Assembly (NCBI GenBank): GCA_905182455.1
Contig: CAJJBJ010000011.1
Location: forward strand, 1-64,000
Length of the DNA: 64,000 bases
Source of the DNA: an uncultured Planktomarina sp.
GTDB taxonomy: Bacteria > Pseudomonadota > Alphaproteobacteria > Rhodobacterales > Rhodobacteraceae
Direction of reading: 5' to 3'
The notes beneath the pieces are model-generated. The model was not told where the DNA came from and did not search any database. It saw only the letters and a list, made by a program, of their open reading frames with translations. A program made the translations under genes and the position numbers. Positions 55,501 to 64,000 of the stretch are shown piece after piece (position 1 is the stretch's first letter; each line of letters opens with the position of its first letter).

Positions 55501-57557
55501 TGGCTGATCTTCTCATAGAACTGTTTTCGGAAGAAATTCCCGCAGGCCTTCAGGCGCCAGCGGCAGAAAACCTCAAAAAGCTGATGACCAATGGTATGGT
55601 TGAGGCGGGTTTGACCTACGCCAGTGCTGCCGCGTTTCACACGCCGCGCCGGTTGACCTTGGCTGTTGAAGGTCTCTTGGACTCCAGCCCAACGGTTCAA
55701 GAAGAGCGTAAAGGCCCCAAAGTTGGCGCGCCGGAGAAAGCTATCCAAGGCTTTCTGCGCGGTGCGGGTCTGACCCTGGGTGATCTCGAAACCCGGGACG
55801 ACAAAAAGGGTCAGGTCTATTTTGCCAAAATCACCAAACCCGGCCGTCCTGCGGCAGAGATTGTGGCTGAGGTTCTTGAGGCGACAATACGAAATTTCCC
55901 TTGGCCGAAATCCATGCGCTGGGGCACAGGCAGCCTGCGCTGGGTGCGTCCATTGCAGTCAATCCTATGTCTTTTGTCCAATGAGGCGGAAACTCAGATT
56001 GTGCCACTCGAGCTTGATGGCATTGCCGCTGGACATACCACCAAGGGCCATCGCTTTATGGCACCAGATGCATTCACTGTCACTGGGTTTGATGATTACG
56101 AAACCAAATTGAAACGCGCCAAGGTGGTCTTGCGCGCCGATGAGCGTAGTGCTGCGATCTGGCAAGAGGCTACCAATCAAGCTTTTGCCTTGGGTCAGAC
56201 GGTGGTTGAAGATGCTGGTCTGCTGGTTGAAGTGTCGGGACTTGTGGAATGGCCGGTGGTTCTCTTGGGCCAGATAGATGATGATTTTCTGGATTTGCCG
56301 CCAGAGGTGTTGAAAACCTCAATGAAGGAACATCAAAAGTTTTTTTCGGTTTCCAATCCTAAAACTGGGCGTATTGAGCGTTTTGTGACTGTGGCCAATA
56401 TCGAGACTGCGGATCAGGGAGCTACAATCCTGAAGGGCAATCAAAAGGTACTTGCGGCCCGTTTGGCTGATGCCAAGTTTTTTTGGGAAAATGACCTGCG
56501 CGAAGCTAAAGCGGGCATGATCAAATGGCAGGTCTCTTTAGAGAATGTCACCTTCCACAATAAGCTTGGCAGCCAATCCGCTCGGATCAAGCGCATAGCC
56601 GCTATGGCGCGCGCGTTGGCGCCTGTGGTGGGCGCGGATGCCGATGTCGCTGAACAAGCGGCATTGGTTGCCAAGGCCGATCTCAGTTCCGAGATGGTTT
56701 ACGAATTTCCAGAACTTCAAGGCTTGATGGGGCGGTACTACGCCTTGGAAGCAGGCATGGGGGTGGATATTGCCGCCGCTTGTGAAGAGCATTATTCGCC
56801 CTTGGGCCCGTCAGATGATGTGCCAACGGCTCCGACCTCGGTTGCGGTGGCTTTGGCTGATAAGTTGGACACTCTGACAGGTTTTTGGGCGATCAACGAA
56901 AAACCGACAGGATCGAAAGATCCCTTTGCTCTGCGCCGTGCCGCATTGGGTGTGATCCGGTTGATCATGAAAAACCAGCTAACATTGCCGTTGTCTGCAT
57001 TGCTGACACCTGCAGACGCTGGGGCAGGTTCTGCGGATTTACTTGGATTCTTCCAAGACCGTCTTAAAGGTTTCCTGCGAGATCAAGGCATTCGCCATGA
57101 CGTGATTGATGCCTGTATTTCCATGCCCGGAAATGACAATCTCGCCCTTTTGGCCAAGCGGGCGCAGGCTTTGCAAGCGACACTGGCCACGGATGATGGT
57201 GAAAACCTGATCCAAGGGTTCAAGCGAGCCAATAACATTCTCAGCCAAGCTGAAGAAAAAGATAGCGTGGAATATAGCTACGGTGCCGATGTAAAATTTG
57301 CCGAAAGTGATGCGGAAATTGCGCTGTTTGAAGCATTGGATGCTGCTGATGCTCAGATCAAACCGGCCATGGCTGTCGAGGATTTTTCGACAGCCATGGC
57401 GGCTATGGCGCAATTGCGCGGCCCGATTGATGTGTTCTTTGATGCGGTAAAAATTAACGCTGACAGTGCCATGATTCGGCGAAACCGCCTAAACTTGTTG
57501 AGCCGTATTCGCACTACCTGTCTCTCCGTGGCGGATTTGTCCAAATTAGAAGGCTGA
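55500..57557 (+). CDS. glyS: glycine-tRNA ligase beta subunit
   Basis: 685 residues from ATG 55500. Opening DLLIELFSEEIPAGLQAPAA is the family start; MKEHQKFFSV, the HD-type ARLADAKFFWENDL segment, EFPELQGLMGRYYA and the C-terminal DALR anticodon domain (FFDAVKINADSAMIRRNRLN) are present. Full length, no interruption. The 62 bases to the next gene hold only a short spacer. Confidence 0.97.
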   Translation: MADLLIELFSEEIPAGLQAPAAENLKKLMTNGMVEAGLTYASAAAFHTPRRLTLAVEGLLDSSPTVQEERKGPKVGAPEKAIQGFLRGAGLTLGDLETRDDKKGQVYFAKITKPGRPAAEIVAEVLEATIRNFPWPKSMRWGTGSLRWVRPLQSILCLLSNEAETQIVPLELDGIAAGHTTKGHRFMAPDAFTVTGFDDYETKLKRAKVVLRADERSAAIWQEATNQAFALGQTVVEDAGLLVEVSGLVEWPVVLLGQIDDDFLDLPPEVLKTSMKEHQKFFSVSNPKTGRIERFVTVANIETADQGATILKGNQKVLAARLADAKFFWENDLREAKAGMIKWQVSLENVTFHNKLGSQSARIKRIAAMARALAPVVGADADVAEQAALVAKADLSSEMVYEFPELQGLMGRYYALEAGMGVDIAAACEEHYSPLGPSDDVPTAPTSVAVALADKLDTLTGFWAINEKPTGSKDPFALRRAALGVIRLIMKNQLTLPLSALLTPADAGAGSADLLGFFQDRLKGFLRDQGIRHDVIDACISMPGNDNLALLAKRAQALQATLATDDGENLIQGFKRANNILSQAEEKDSVEYSYGADVKFAESDAEIALFEALDAADAQIKPAMAVEDFSTAMAAMAQLRGPIDVFFDAVKINADSAMIRRNRLNLLSRIRTTCLSVADLSKLEG

Positions 57558-57619
57558 TAACAGCCTCTTGCACTACACGAACAAGGGCCTATGCTGCAGC
57601 AGAACAAAAGGATGCCGCA

Positions 57620-60160
57620 GTGCAGAATGATCCGATATACGCCCCCGTTGTGTTGGTCACCAAGATCACCCCAATGACCGCTGCCACCTATGGCGGACGG
57701 GCGAAATGTGCGCAGCGTTTGATCCGGCTGGACATGCCGGTACCCACCACGGTTGCTTTGTCATTTGCGGCGGTACATCAAATCGCGACCGGCAATGTTA
57801 TTGATCTGGATCTCGTGTTGCCGCATTTTGAGGCGGCGCCCTTGCTGTCTGTGCGACCCTCATCTGGCAGTCCTGATTGGGGCGGTCCTGGCGCCATTTT
57901 GAATATTGGTATGAATGACGCTAAATTTTCTTCCCTTACTGAGACGTTGGGCGAGACGCCTGCTGCTATGCTTTATCTGCGGTTCATCAATGCCTATGCC
58001 ACTCATGTGGCTCGGCTGGACCCCGATGCATTTGACGACCCAGAAACCCCCACCGCGCGGGATGTGAAAACCGCTCTGGCCACGTATGCAGAAGAGGCCG
58101 ATGAGCCTTTTCCGCAAGCTGTGGATGTGCAATTGCGCCATGTGTTGCGCTCTATGGCGCGCGCTTGGGAAGGCACCAGTGCGCGTTTACTGCGTCAAGC
58201 TAAGGGCGCGCCTGCAGACGCCGGGCTTGGGCTTGTTGTGCAGGCTATGGCAATTGGGGTTGGCCATGGGGAGTGTGGCTCTGGCGTGATTCAATTTGCC
58301 TCCTCTGAGACCGGCCTTCCGGAAATTCATGGTCGTTATCTGCGCCAATCGCAGGGCCGCGAAGCCTTGGATCGGCAAGCGGGTTCGCTTTATTTGACCA
58401 AGGATCCGCGCGGTCCGTCATTGGAAGAGTCCTGCCCTGAGGTGTTTGCTCAACTTTTGGCTCATTCCGGTTTGGCGCGGCAAAGGCTGCGTGAGGAAAT
58501 GCAGATTGAGTTCACCCTTGAGAGTGGTGAATTGATTATTTTGGATGCTGTGCGGATTGTGCGTTCGTCCAGTGCTGCGGTGCATATTGCGGTTGATTTG
58601 GCCAATGATGGGGTGATTCCGCGCGAAGAAGCCTTGATGCGGGTCGATCCTAAGGCCTTGTCTGAGCTGTTGCACCGTCAAGTTGCACCCAATGCGGCCC
58701 GTACGGTCTTAGCAAAGGGCATTGCGGCCAGTCCGGGTGCTGCGACCGGAAAAATTGTATTCACCGCATCTGATGCGCAGGCCTGTGCCGCGCGCGGTGA
58801 GGCAGCTGTTTTGGTGCGGCGCGAAACGGGTCCAGAGGACATCCGGGGTATGCATTCTTCTGTTGCGGTTCTGACGGAGCGCGGTGGCGTTACCAGCCAT
58901 GCGGCGGTAATTGGCCGCGGTCTGGGCTTGCCCTGTGTGGTGGGCGCTTCAGATATGAGCATCGATGCGCAAAAGAACATCGTGATTGGCCGAAACCAAC
59001 AGATTTTGCGCGGTGGTGACGTGATCACTGTGGATGGCACCTTGGGGGAGATCTTGGTGGGGCGTGTCGAGACCGTGGAAGCTGGTTTGGATAGCACAGT
59101 GACGACCCTGTTGAGCTGGGCTGATGATTTGCGTGACATTGGTATTCGTGCCAATGCGGATACGCCCCGTGATGCGCAGACAGCCAAAAACTTTCTAGCA
59201 GACGGTATCGGCCTTTGTCGCAGTGAGCATATGTTCTTCGAAGCGGATCGCTTAACGGTCATGCGTGAGATGATTTTCGCTGAAAACTCAGAAGACCGTG
59301 CAGCTTCGCTTGAACGATTGTTGCCGATGCAGCGCGCCGATTTCACCGAGTTGTTCCAAATCATGGAAGGTCGTCCGGTATGTATTCGACTTTTGGATCC
59401 ACCTTTGCATGAGTTTTTGCCAGCTGATCGCAGCGGGCTGCGTGATTTGGCAGAGGCACTAAATTTACCGCTATCGCGGGTGACTGAACGGGTGGCGCAG
59501 CTGTCCGAGTATAACCCAATGCTGGGCCTGCGCGGTGTGCGGCTTGGTATTACAGTGCCCGAAATTTACGACATGCAAGCGCGTGCTATATTTGAGGCCG
59601 CGATTGACAGCGGTGTTGATGCTGCGCCCGAAATCATGATCCCGCTTGTGTCGGCTTGCCGGGAAGTCGAGTTGGTGAAGGCCCGCATCGATGCTGCCGC
59701 AGCTGCGGTGCGCGTGGAACGTGGTCAGAGCTTCACATATTCTTTGGGTGTGATGGTGGAAACACCACGAGCCGCGCTGCGCGCTGGCGAAATCGCTGCC
59801 TATTCCCAGTTTTTGAGCTTTGGTACAAATGACCTCACCCAAATGACCTATGGTCTGTCGCGGGATGATGCGGGGCGGTTCATGTCGTCTTACGTCCAGC
59901 AGGGTGTCTACGAGGAAGATCCTTTCCACCGGCTGGATACCGACGGCGTTGGTGAATTATTGACGCTTGGGGCCGAACGTGGCCGGGCGGTGCGCCCTGA
60001 CGTGGTTTTATCGATCTGCGGCGAGCATGGTGGTGATCCTGAAGCCATCGCCTTTATCCGAAAGTGTGGGTTCACCTATGTGTCTTGCTCGCCGTTCCGG
60101 GTGCCAGTTGCCCGACTCGCGGCCGCGCAATGTGCGATTGCCGACAAGCTTCAGCTTTGA
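57620..60160 (+). CDS. PPDK-like PEP-utilising enzyme
   Basis: 846 residues from GTG 57620 with AAGGA upstream. Order matches pyruvate phosphate dikinase: N-terminal ATP-grasp-like part, swivelling His domain (LTERGGVTSHAAVIGRG), and PEP-binding barrel (LCRSEHMFFE, EYNPMLGLRGVRLGI, LSFGTNDLTQMTYGLSRDDA and the catalytic Cys in SICGEHGGDPEAI). The ATP-binding segment reads SVRPSSGSPDWGGPGAILNIGMND-like, altered from classic RSGA. PPDK interconverts pyruvate/ATP/Pi and PEP. Whether this copy does so is open; a PPDK paralogue with another role is the alternative. Follows glyS. Confidence 0.82.
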   Translation: MQNDPIYAPVVLVTKITPMTAATYGGRAKCAQRLIRLDMPVPTTVALSFAAVHQIATGNVIDLDLVLPHFEAAPLLSVRPSSGSPDWGGPGAILNIGMNDAKFSSLTETLGETPAAMLYLRFINAYATHVARLDPDAFDDPETPTARDVKTALATYAEEADEPFPQAVDVQLRHVLRSMARAWEGTSARLLRQAKGAPADAGLGLVVQAMAIGVGHGECGSGVIQFASSETGLPEIHGRYLRQSQGREALDRQAGSLYLTKDPRGPSLEESCPEVFAQLLAHSGLARQRLREEMQIEFTLESGELIILDAVRIVRSSSAAVHIAVDLANDGVIPREEALMRVDPKALSELLHRQVAPNAARTVLAKGIAASPGAATGKIVFTASDAQACAARGEAAVLVRRETGPEDIRGMHSSVAVLTERGGVTSHAAVIGRGLGLPCVVGASDMSIDAQKNIVIGRNQQILRGGDVITVDGTLGEILVGRVETVEAGLDSTVTTLLSWADDLRDIGIRANADTPRDAQTAKNFLADGIGLCRSEHMFFEADRLTVMREMIFAENSEDRAASLERLLPMQRADFTELFQIMEGRPVCIRLLDPPLHEFLPADRSGLRDLAEALNLPLSRVTERVAQLSEYNPMLGLRGVRLGITVPEIYDMQARAIFEAAIDSGVDAAPEIMIPLVSACREVELVKARIDAAAAAVRVERGQSFTYSLGVMVETPRAALRAGEIAAYSQFLSFGTNDLTQMTYGLSRDDAGRFMSSYVQQGVYEEDPFHRLDTDGVGELLTLGAERGRAVRPDVVLSICGEHGGDPEAIAFIRKCGFTYVSCSPFRVPVARLAAAQCAIADKLQL

Positions 60161-60264
60161 CGTAAAGGCCACTGCTCACCTCAAAACGCGGTCATTGGTC
60201 CCAATCGCTGGACGATACCGGCATATTTTCCTATATGGTCTCGAGTTGTTGGGAGAAGTTGGCT

Positions 60265-60924
60265 ATGGGGTTCGGTTCGGTTCGTACCGTTTTCGTGACT
60301 GTATGTTTAGGAATTTGGATGCAATTTGCTGCGCTGCAGTCAGTTGCGGCCTCGGAATTCAGCCTGCCCTTTTATCTGAATGCTTTTGCCAAAAGACTAT
60401 TGCCTCAACCACCAATTCTTACCTCTATTACATTGAAAAAAAATACTTTACTGTTTTCGATGCGTCCAAAAGAGCGTATAGCTTTGCTTACGTCAAAGCG
60501 TCCTGAAGAGCGGCCAAACTTTCAATGGAAATGTTTGGCTGAAGCTCTGTATTTTGAGGCGCGTGGAGAATTAGTCAAAGGTCAATTCGGCGTGGCGGAG
60601 GTGATTCTCAACCGTGTGGCCAGTCCTGAATTCCCCAACAGCATCTGCAGGGTGGTGAATCAAGGCACGGGCCGCAAGCATGCCTGCCAATTCAGCTATA
60701 CCTGTGACGGCAAGCTTGAGCATATCGCAAATGGTGCGGCTTATGATCAGGTGGGCCGGGTTGCTCGGGTGATGATGGATGGCGGCACGCGGAGATTGAC
60801 CGAGGGTGCCACCTATTATCACACAACAGCGGTTCGCCCGTCTTGGGCGCGCCGATTTGAGCATACTGCTACAATCGGCGTGCACAAATTCTACAAACCC
60901 GTTAGACGCGTTGCTAAGAAGTAA
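60265..60924 (+). CDS. SleB-type cell wall hydrolase
   Basis: 220 residues from ATG 60265, with GGGAGAAG upstream. N-terminal hydrophobic signal (about 5-30), then a linker with KRPEERPNFQWKCL. The Hydrolase_2 (SleB) domain begins at LAEALYFEARGELVKGQFGV, includes VILNRVASPEFPNSICRVV and CQFSYTCDGK, and ends near HTTAVRPSWARRF. A lytic transglycosylase-like peptidoglycan enzyme; in a non-sporulating alphaproteobacterium probably wall turnover. Confidence 0.88.
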   Translation: MGFGSVRTVFVTVCLGIWMQFAALQSVAASEFSLPFYLNAFAKRLLPQPPILTSITLKKNTLLFSMRPKERIALLTSKRPEERPNFQWKCLAEALYFEARGELVKGQFGVAEVILNRVASPEFPNSICRVVNQGTGRKHACQFSYTCDGKLEHIANGAAYDQVGRVARVMMDGGTRRLTEGATYYHTTAVRPSWARRFEHTATIGVHKFYKPVRRVAKK

Positions 60925-60972
60925 TTTCGCGCCTGCGCTCACTCTGGTGATGGCAGGGCGGGGGGCAGTGAT

Positions 60973-61896
60973 ATGATCGATGATCTCAACCATGCTTTCG
61001 CGCATCCTTTGACGCGCTCGGAGGCCACAGCAATAGATCCATGTGACAGGATATCTGTGCGTGATCACATTATTACGGTTGAAATCGGGGCATTTCAGGC
61101 CGAACGCGGCACGACTCAGCGCATTCGCTTTGATGTTGTTGTTGAAGTCCAACCCTTGAGCGACGAAATTGAAGACGATGTTGATCGGATTTTGTCCTAC
61201 GATCGCGTCACCGAAGCCATTGAGGCATCTCTGTCCGAGGAACGGCTTAATTTGTTGGAAACCTTGGCGGAACGGGTGGCAGATCGCATTCTTTTAGCTC
61301 CACAGGCGCAACGAGTTTTTGTGCGAATTGAAAAAATCGACCGTGGCCCGGGCAATCTGGGCGTGGAGATTGTCAGAGCACGGACACGGGCTTTGGATGC
61401 TGGGCTGCGCAAATTGGAAGATACACCGCACCCCATCGTGTTGTTTCTGGCCAATTCTGTGGTATCTGGCGATAGTCTTTCGGATTGGATTGCAGCCGCT
61501 GAGACCAATGACCGCCCGGTGATCATCTGTGTCGACACGCCGCAAACCGCTCCACCGCAAGTATTTCAACATAAAATGGTGCAACGCCGGATTGATTTGC
61601 TGGCGATTGAACAAAATGCTTGGGTGTTGGCCAGCCATGATAACCGTTGTGTGGTTGTTGGCACCAAGACTGAGCTGGATTGGGGCATGCGCCATGACCA
61701 AATCAGTGTTTGGGCCCCTTCAAAGATTGTTTTGGATGCGGTCGATGGGCCGCCGACACATATGGTAGATATGCCTGCTCTGGTGGAATGGTTCGCCAAA
61801 GAAATGCAGGCGGTGCAGGTCGTATTTGTTGGTGCCGCACCCACGGGTGAATTGGCCATTGCCCGAGAAGCGCAGGTAGATCAGGCTCAACTATGA
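60973..61896 (+). CDS. folB: dihydroneopterin aldolase with extra C-terminal domain
   Basis: 307 residues. FolB part about 25-125: ISVRDHIITVEIGAFQAERG, RIRFDVVVEVQPL, LSYDRVTEAIEASL and VRIEKIDRGPGNLGVEIVRA. FolB proteins are near 120 residues, so about 180 residues (PHPIVLFLANSVVSGDSLSD onward, ending near DQAQL) are an unassigned extension. It cuts dihydroneopterin in folate synthesis. Overlaps folP by ATGA, which fits a folate operon. Confidence 0.85.
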   Translation: MIDDLNHAFAHPLTRSEATAIDPCDRISVRDHIITVEIGAFQAERGTTQRIRFDVVVEVQPLSDEIEDDVDRILSYDRVTEAIEASLSEERLNLLETLAERVADRILLAPQAQRVFVRIEKIDRGPGNLGVEIVRARTRALDAGLRKLEDTPHPIVLFLANSVVSGDSLSDWIAAAETNDRPVIICVDTPQTAPPQVFQHKMVQRRIDLLAIEQNAWVLASHDNRCVVVGTKTELDWGMRHDQISVWAPSKIVLDAVDGPPTHMVDMPALVEWFAKEMQAVQVVFVGAAPTGELAIAREAQVDQAQL

Positions 61897-62879
61897 CGCA
61901 CTACTACCGCCCTTTGATTGAAGAGCGGGGCCAGTTTTTACTGGCCGGTGGTTGGTGCCGCTTTTCTCAGATCGAAATTTTGGAGCGGGGAACAGAGCCT
62001 CGTGTTTGCAGGGCTGTCGATATCCCTGAAGAAGCTTTGCTGCGCCTGACAGTCCCCCGGCCAGATTTGGGCACAGATGGGATGTCTCGCCCGCAGGTCA
62101 TGGGTATTGTCAACGCAACACCGGATAGCTTCTCTGACGGTGGTCAGTTTGACAGCCTTGCCGCTGCTATGGCCCATGCGCAAACTATGCAACAAGACGG
62201 GGCCGACATAATCGATATTGGCGGAGAAAGCACGCGGCCTGGGGCAAATTATGTGGATGTGGCCGATGAAATTACTCGCACAGTCCCTGCCGTGACCGGG
62301 TTGCGGCAAGAGATTGCCCTGCCATTGTCTATCGACACAAGAAAGGCTGGCGTGGCCGAAGCTGCTGTGGCGGCAGGTGCTGATTGGATCAATGACGTTT
62401 CTGCTTTGAGCTTTGACGAAGATATGGCCAGGCTGGTCGCGCGTTCGGGCGCGCCTATTTGTTTGATGCATGCGCCGAGTGATCCCAAGACCATGCAGCA
62501 GCATACAACGTACGAAGATGTGCTGCTGGATGTCTATGACTACCTTGCCACGCGGATTGAATTTGCTTTGGGTCATGCGATTGCGCGCAAAAAAATTATT
62601 GTGGATCCGGGGATTGGCTTTGGTAAAACCTTAGAACACAATTTGGTATTGTTGCGTGGGTTGGCTCTGTTCCATGGGCTTGGTTGCCCGATATTGTTGG
62701 GCGCGTCGCGCAAGCGCTTCATTGGTACAATTTCTGGTGCTGAGCAGGCAGAAGACCGCATGCCGGGATCTGTGGCTGTGGCCTTGGCTGCGGTGGCGCA
62801 GGGCGCTCAAATCATCCGCGTGCACGACGTGTTGCCAACGGTCCAAGCGCTTAAGCTTTGGGCGGCTGTCCGCGGCTGA
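61893..62879 (+). CDS. folP: dihydropteroate synthase
   Basis: 328 residues; about 50 N-terminal residues precede the usual core. Pterin-binding signatures VMGIVNATPDSFSDGGQF, IIDIGGESTRPGANYV and KKIIVDPGIGFGKTLEHN, plus ILLGASRKRFIGT, are complete. Joins 4-aminobenzoate with dihydropterin pyrophosphate. Target of sulfonamides. Its 3' end overlaps the convergent DMT transporter by 29 bases. Confidence 0.96.
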   Translation: MTHYYRPLIEERGQFLLAGGWCRFSQIEILERGTEPRVCRAVDIPEEALLRLTVPRPDLGTDGMSRPQVMGIVNATPDSFSDGGQFDSLAAAMAHAQTMQQDGADIIDIGGESTRPGANYVDVADEITRTVPAVTGLRQEIALPLSIDTRKAGVAEAAVAAGADWINDVSALSFDEDMARLVARSGAPICLMHAPSDPKTMQQHTTYEDVLLDVYDYLATRIEFALGHAIARKKIIVDPGIGFGKTLEHNLVLLRGLALFHGLGCPILLGASRKRFIGTISGAEQAEDRMPGSVAVALAAVAQGAQIIRVHDVLPTVQALKLWAAVRG

Positions 62880-63774
62880 AAATTGAACGGAGAACTCCTT
62901 CTTGGATGATTGCCACGCCTAGCAAGATCAAGGCCAGTGCCACAAACAAGATGGCCGGTAGAGTTTCTCCTAAAAATAAGCTGCCAAAGAGGACAGACCA
63001 AACGGGCACTTGATAGTTTGTAAGGGTCATAAAAGAGGGCCCGGCGCTGCGGATCACTGCAACTTTGATGGTAAAGGCAAGCGCAGTAGGGATCAGTCCG
63101 AGGTAGAGTATGGCAAATAAACCGGTGGTGCTTGGCATGGGAGGCCAGCCGTCGACCACCAAGGCAATTGGTACCAAAATCAAAGCCGCCACGATCAACG
63201 ACGCGGTGGACAGGGCCAGCTCATTCACCGGTGGGCATTGGCGCGTGGCGATAGAGCCGCAGGCATAGCAAAAGGCTGCCGCAACACAGGCAAAGCGGGC
63301 TGTGGCCTCAAGCGAACCTTCTGCAAGGCCCAAGCCACTAGTGCCGATCAGCAAAATAGCTCCGAGAAATCCAACGCTAAATCCGATGATCTTGCGCATA
63401 TAGACCCGTTCACCGGGCACCAAGAAATGGGCCAATGGCAAAACAAAAATAGGCAAAGCCGCCATTGTCATCCCGGCAAAAGCTGAAGGCACATGCTGTT
63501 GGCCCCAGCTGAGCAAGGCAAAGGGGATTGCGCTGGACAGAAGGCCAACCAAGATCACAAATCGCCAAAGCCGAGCATCGGTGAGCGACGGGAGTGCAAC
63601 CCCGCGCCAGTGCATCAGCATATATAGTGACAATGCGCCAATGGTGATCCGCCCCGCAGCTAGGGACAGCGGCGCAAAATCACGCAGCGCCACCCGCACA
63701 ACCATAAACGCCCCGCCCCAAATTAGCGCGATGAAGGCAATGCGGAGCCAGTTGATCAATCCAGGAGATTTCAT
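62851..63774 (-). CDS. DMT superfamily transporter (EamA)
   Basis: 307 residues with about ten helices in two EamA repeats; IALIWGGAFMVVRVALRDFA and LPIFVLPLAHFLVPGERVYM in the first, YLGLIPTALAFTIKV and SLFLGETLPAILFVALALIL in the second. Substrate unknown. Distinct in sequence from the other DMT protein at 38.6 kb. ilvC ends 91 bases upstream on the same strand, with a terminator between them. Confidence 0.9.
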   Translation of the reverse strand: MKSPGLINWLRIAFIALIWGGAFMVVRVALRDFAPLSLAAGRITIGALSLYMLMHWRGVALPSLTDARLWRFVILVGLLSSAIPFALLSWGQQHVPSAFAGMTMAALPIFVLPLAHFLVPGERVYMRKIIGFSVGFLGAILLIGTSGLGLAEGSLEATARFACVAAAFCYACGSIATRQCPPVNELALSTASLIVAALILVPIALVVDGWPPMPSTTGLFAILYLGLIPTALAFTIKVAVIRSAGPSFMTLTNYQVPVWSVLFGSLFLGETLPAILFVALALILLGVAIIQEGVLRSIFSRGQPPKA

Positions 63775-63805
63775 GCGCGTACTTTCATGTGGGGCAAATA
63801 GAAAA

Positions 63806-63830
63806 GGGCACGGCCATTATAGCCGCGCCC
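63806..63830 (-). terminator. rho-independent terminator of ilvC
   Basis: 9-bp stem GGGCACGGC / GCCGCGCCC with one A-C mismatch and a 7-base loop; on the minus strand it is followed by TTTTC. It lies 35 bases after the ilvC stop. Confidence 0.75.
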
Positions 63831-63864
63831 GTCTGCCTAGAATGAGCCAAAGCCCATCACAAGC

Positions 63865-64000
63865 TTAGTTTTTAGATTTATCAACCATTTTCCCAGCGGA
63901 AATCCAAGGCATCATGCCGCGTAGTTTTTCGCCTGTGGCTTCGATTTGGTGCTCGTCATTGATGCGACGTGTGGCTTTGAAAGAGGGTTGACCCACTGCA
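63865..64000 (-). CDS. ilvC: ketol-acid reductoisomerase, C-terminal end (5' part outside window)
   Basis: 44 codons and the stop; the gene continues past the window edge. The tail [20 protein letters not shown] then [18 protein letters not shown] matches the end of class I IlvC. The enzyme makes the dihydroxy acid precursors of valine and isoleucine. Confidence 0.93.
   Translation of the reverse strand, partial: AVGQPSFKATRRINDEHQIEATGEKLRGMMPWISAGKMVDKSKN

Overview
The window looks like a chromosomal segment of a marine Roseobacter-group alphaproteobacterium (Rhodobacteraceae). Supporting signs are GcrA, a DUF6446-type gene between glyQ and glyS, an MntX-like manganese transporter, a propionyl-CoA/methylmalonyl-CoA gene set (prpE, mce, meaB), a DmdB-like acyl-CoA ligase and a DUF1467 gene. 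Base composition looks moderate (a little above 50 % GC by eye) with AT-rich gaps. A low-GC Roseobacter such as the Planktomarina/RCA group is a guess; no rRNA or other decisive marker is present.

Layout. 1-6.4 kb: end of aspS, mce, DUF1467, an EI24/CysZ-like gene, a nitroreductase, a class II histone-deacetylase-like amidohydrolase, then a coupled M48 lipoprotein-dgkA-YigZ cluster. 6.4-7.1 kb: AT-rich gap. 7-14.7 kb: rimO, gcrA, an orphan ABC-2 permease, argD-argF, an unrecognised tryptophan-rich protein and gnd. 14.7-26.5 kb: hrpB and a DUF3108 gene, meaB, rpmB, a decayed membrane-protein gene, lepA, a PhnA/YjdM-like protein, an esterase, a VOC protein, glyA and nadK. 27-34.7 kb: prpE, a VOC-bicupin protein and the tight nucleoside-salvage operon cdd-deoA-deoB-add-upp. 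34.9-35.6 kb: a dead IS1595-family insertion sequence with terminal inverted repeats and a near-perfect 8-bp target duplication. 36-45.4 kb: fatty-acid degradation, with a DmdB-like ligase, fadJ, an NTF2-like protein, a thiolase, a GST, the remains of an acyl-CoA dehydrogenase and two MerR regulators. 45.4-54 kb: mntX-like gene, two PaaI thioesterases, a MATE exporter, pyrD, DUF952, a broken ushA and an inactive trypsin-fold protein. 54-64 kb: glyQ-DUF6446-glyS, a PPDK-like enzyme, a SleB hydrolase, folB-folP, a DMT transporter and the 3' end of ilvC.

The most striking property is the number of interrupted genes. At least ten coding regions carry one or more single-base frameshifts, an in-frame stop or an internal deletion, while the core genes (lepA, glyQ/glyS, glyA, nadK, hrpB, gnd) read through. 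In coding sense every shift up to about 20 kb is an extra base, and every shift after 41 kb is a missing base; the IS at 35 kb has both. This could be real gene erosion, read or assembly error, or both; sequence alone cannot decide. The acyl-CoA dehydrogenase is different: its N- and C-terminal ends are joined across a loss of most of the gene, which indel error does not explain, and this removes the first enzyme of the local beta-oxidation operon.

I found no CRISPR array, prophage, toxin-antitoxin pair, tRNA or rRNA. The best candidates for unexplored biology are proteins that keep a protease or enzyme fold without its catalytic residues (52.1-53.9 kb and 35.8-36.8 kb), the roughly 180-residue unassigned C-terminal domain on FolB, the orphan at 12.5-13.3 kb and the small protein coupled between the glycyl-tRNA synthetase subunits.
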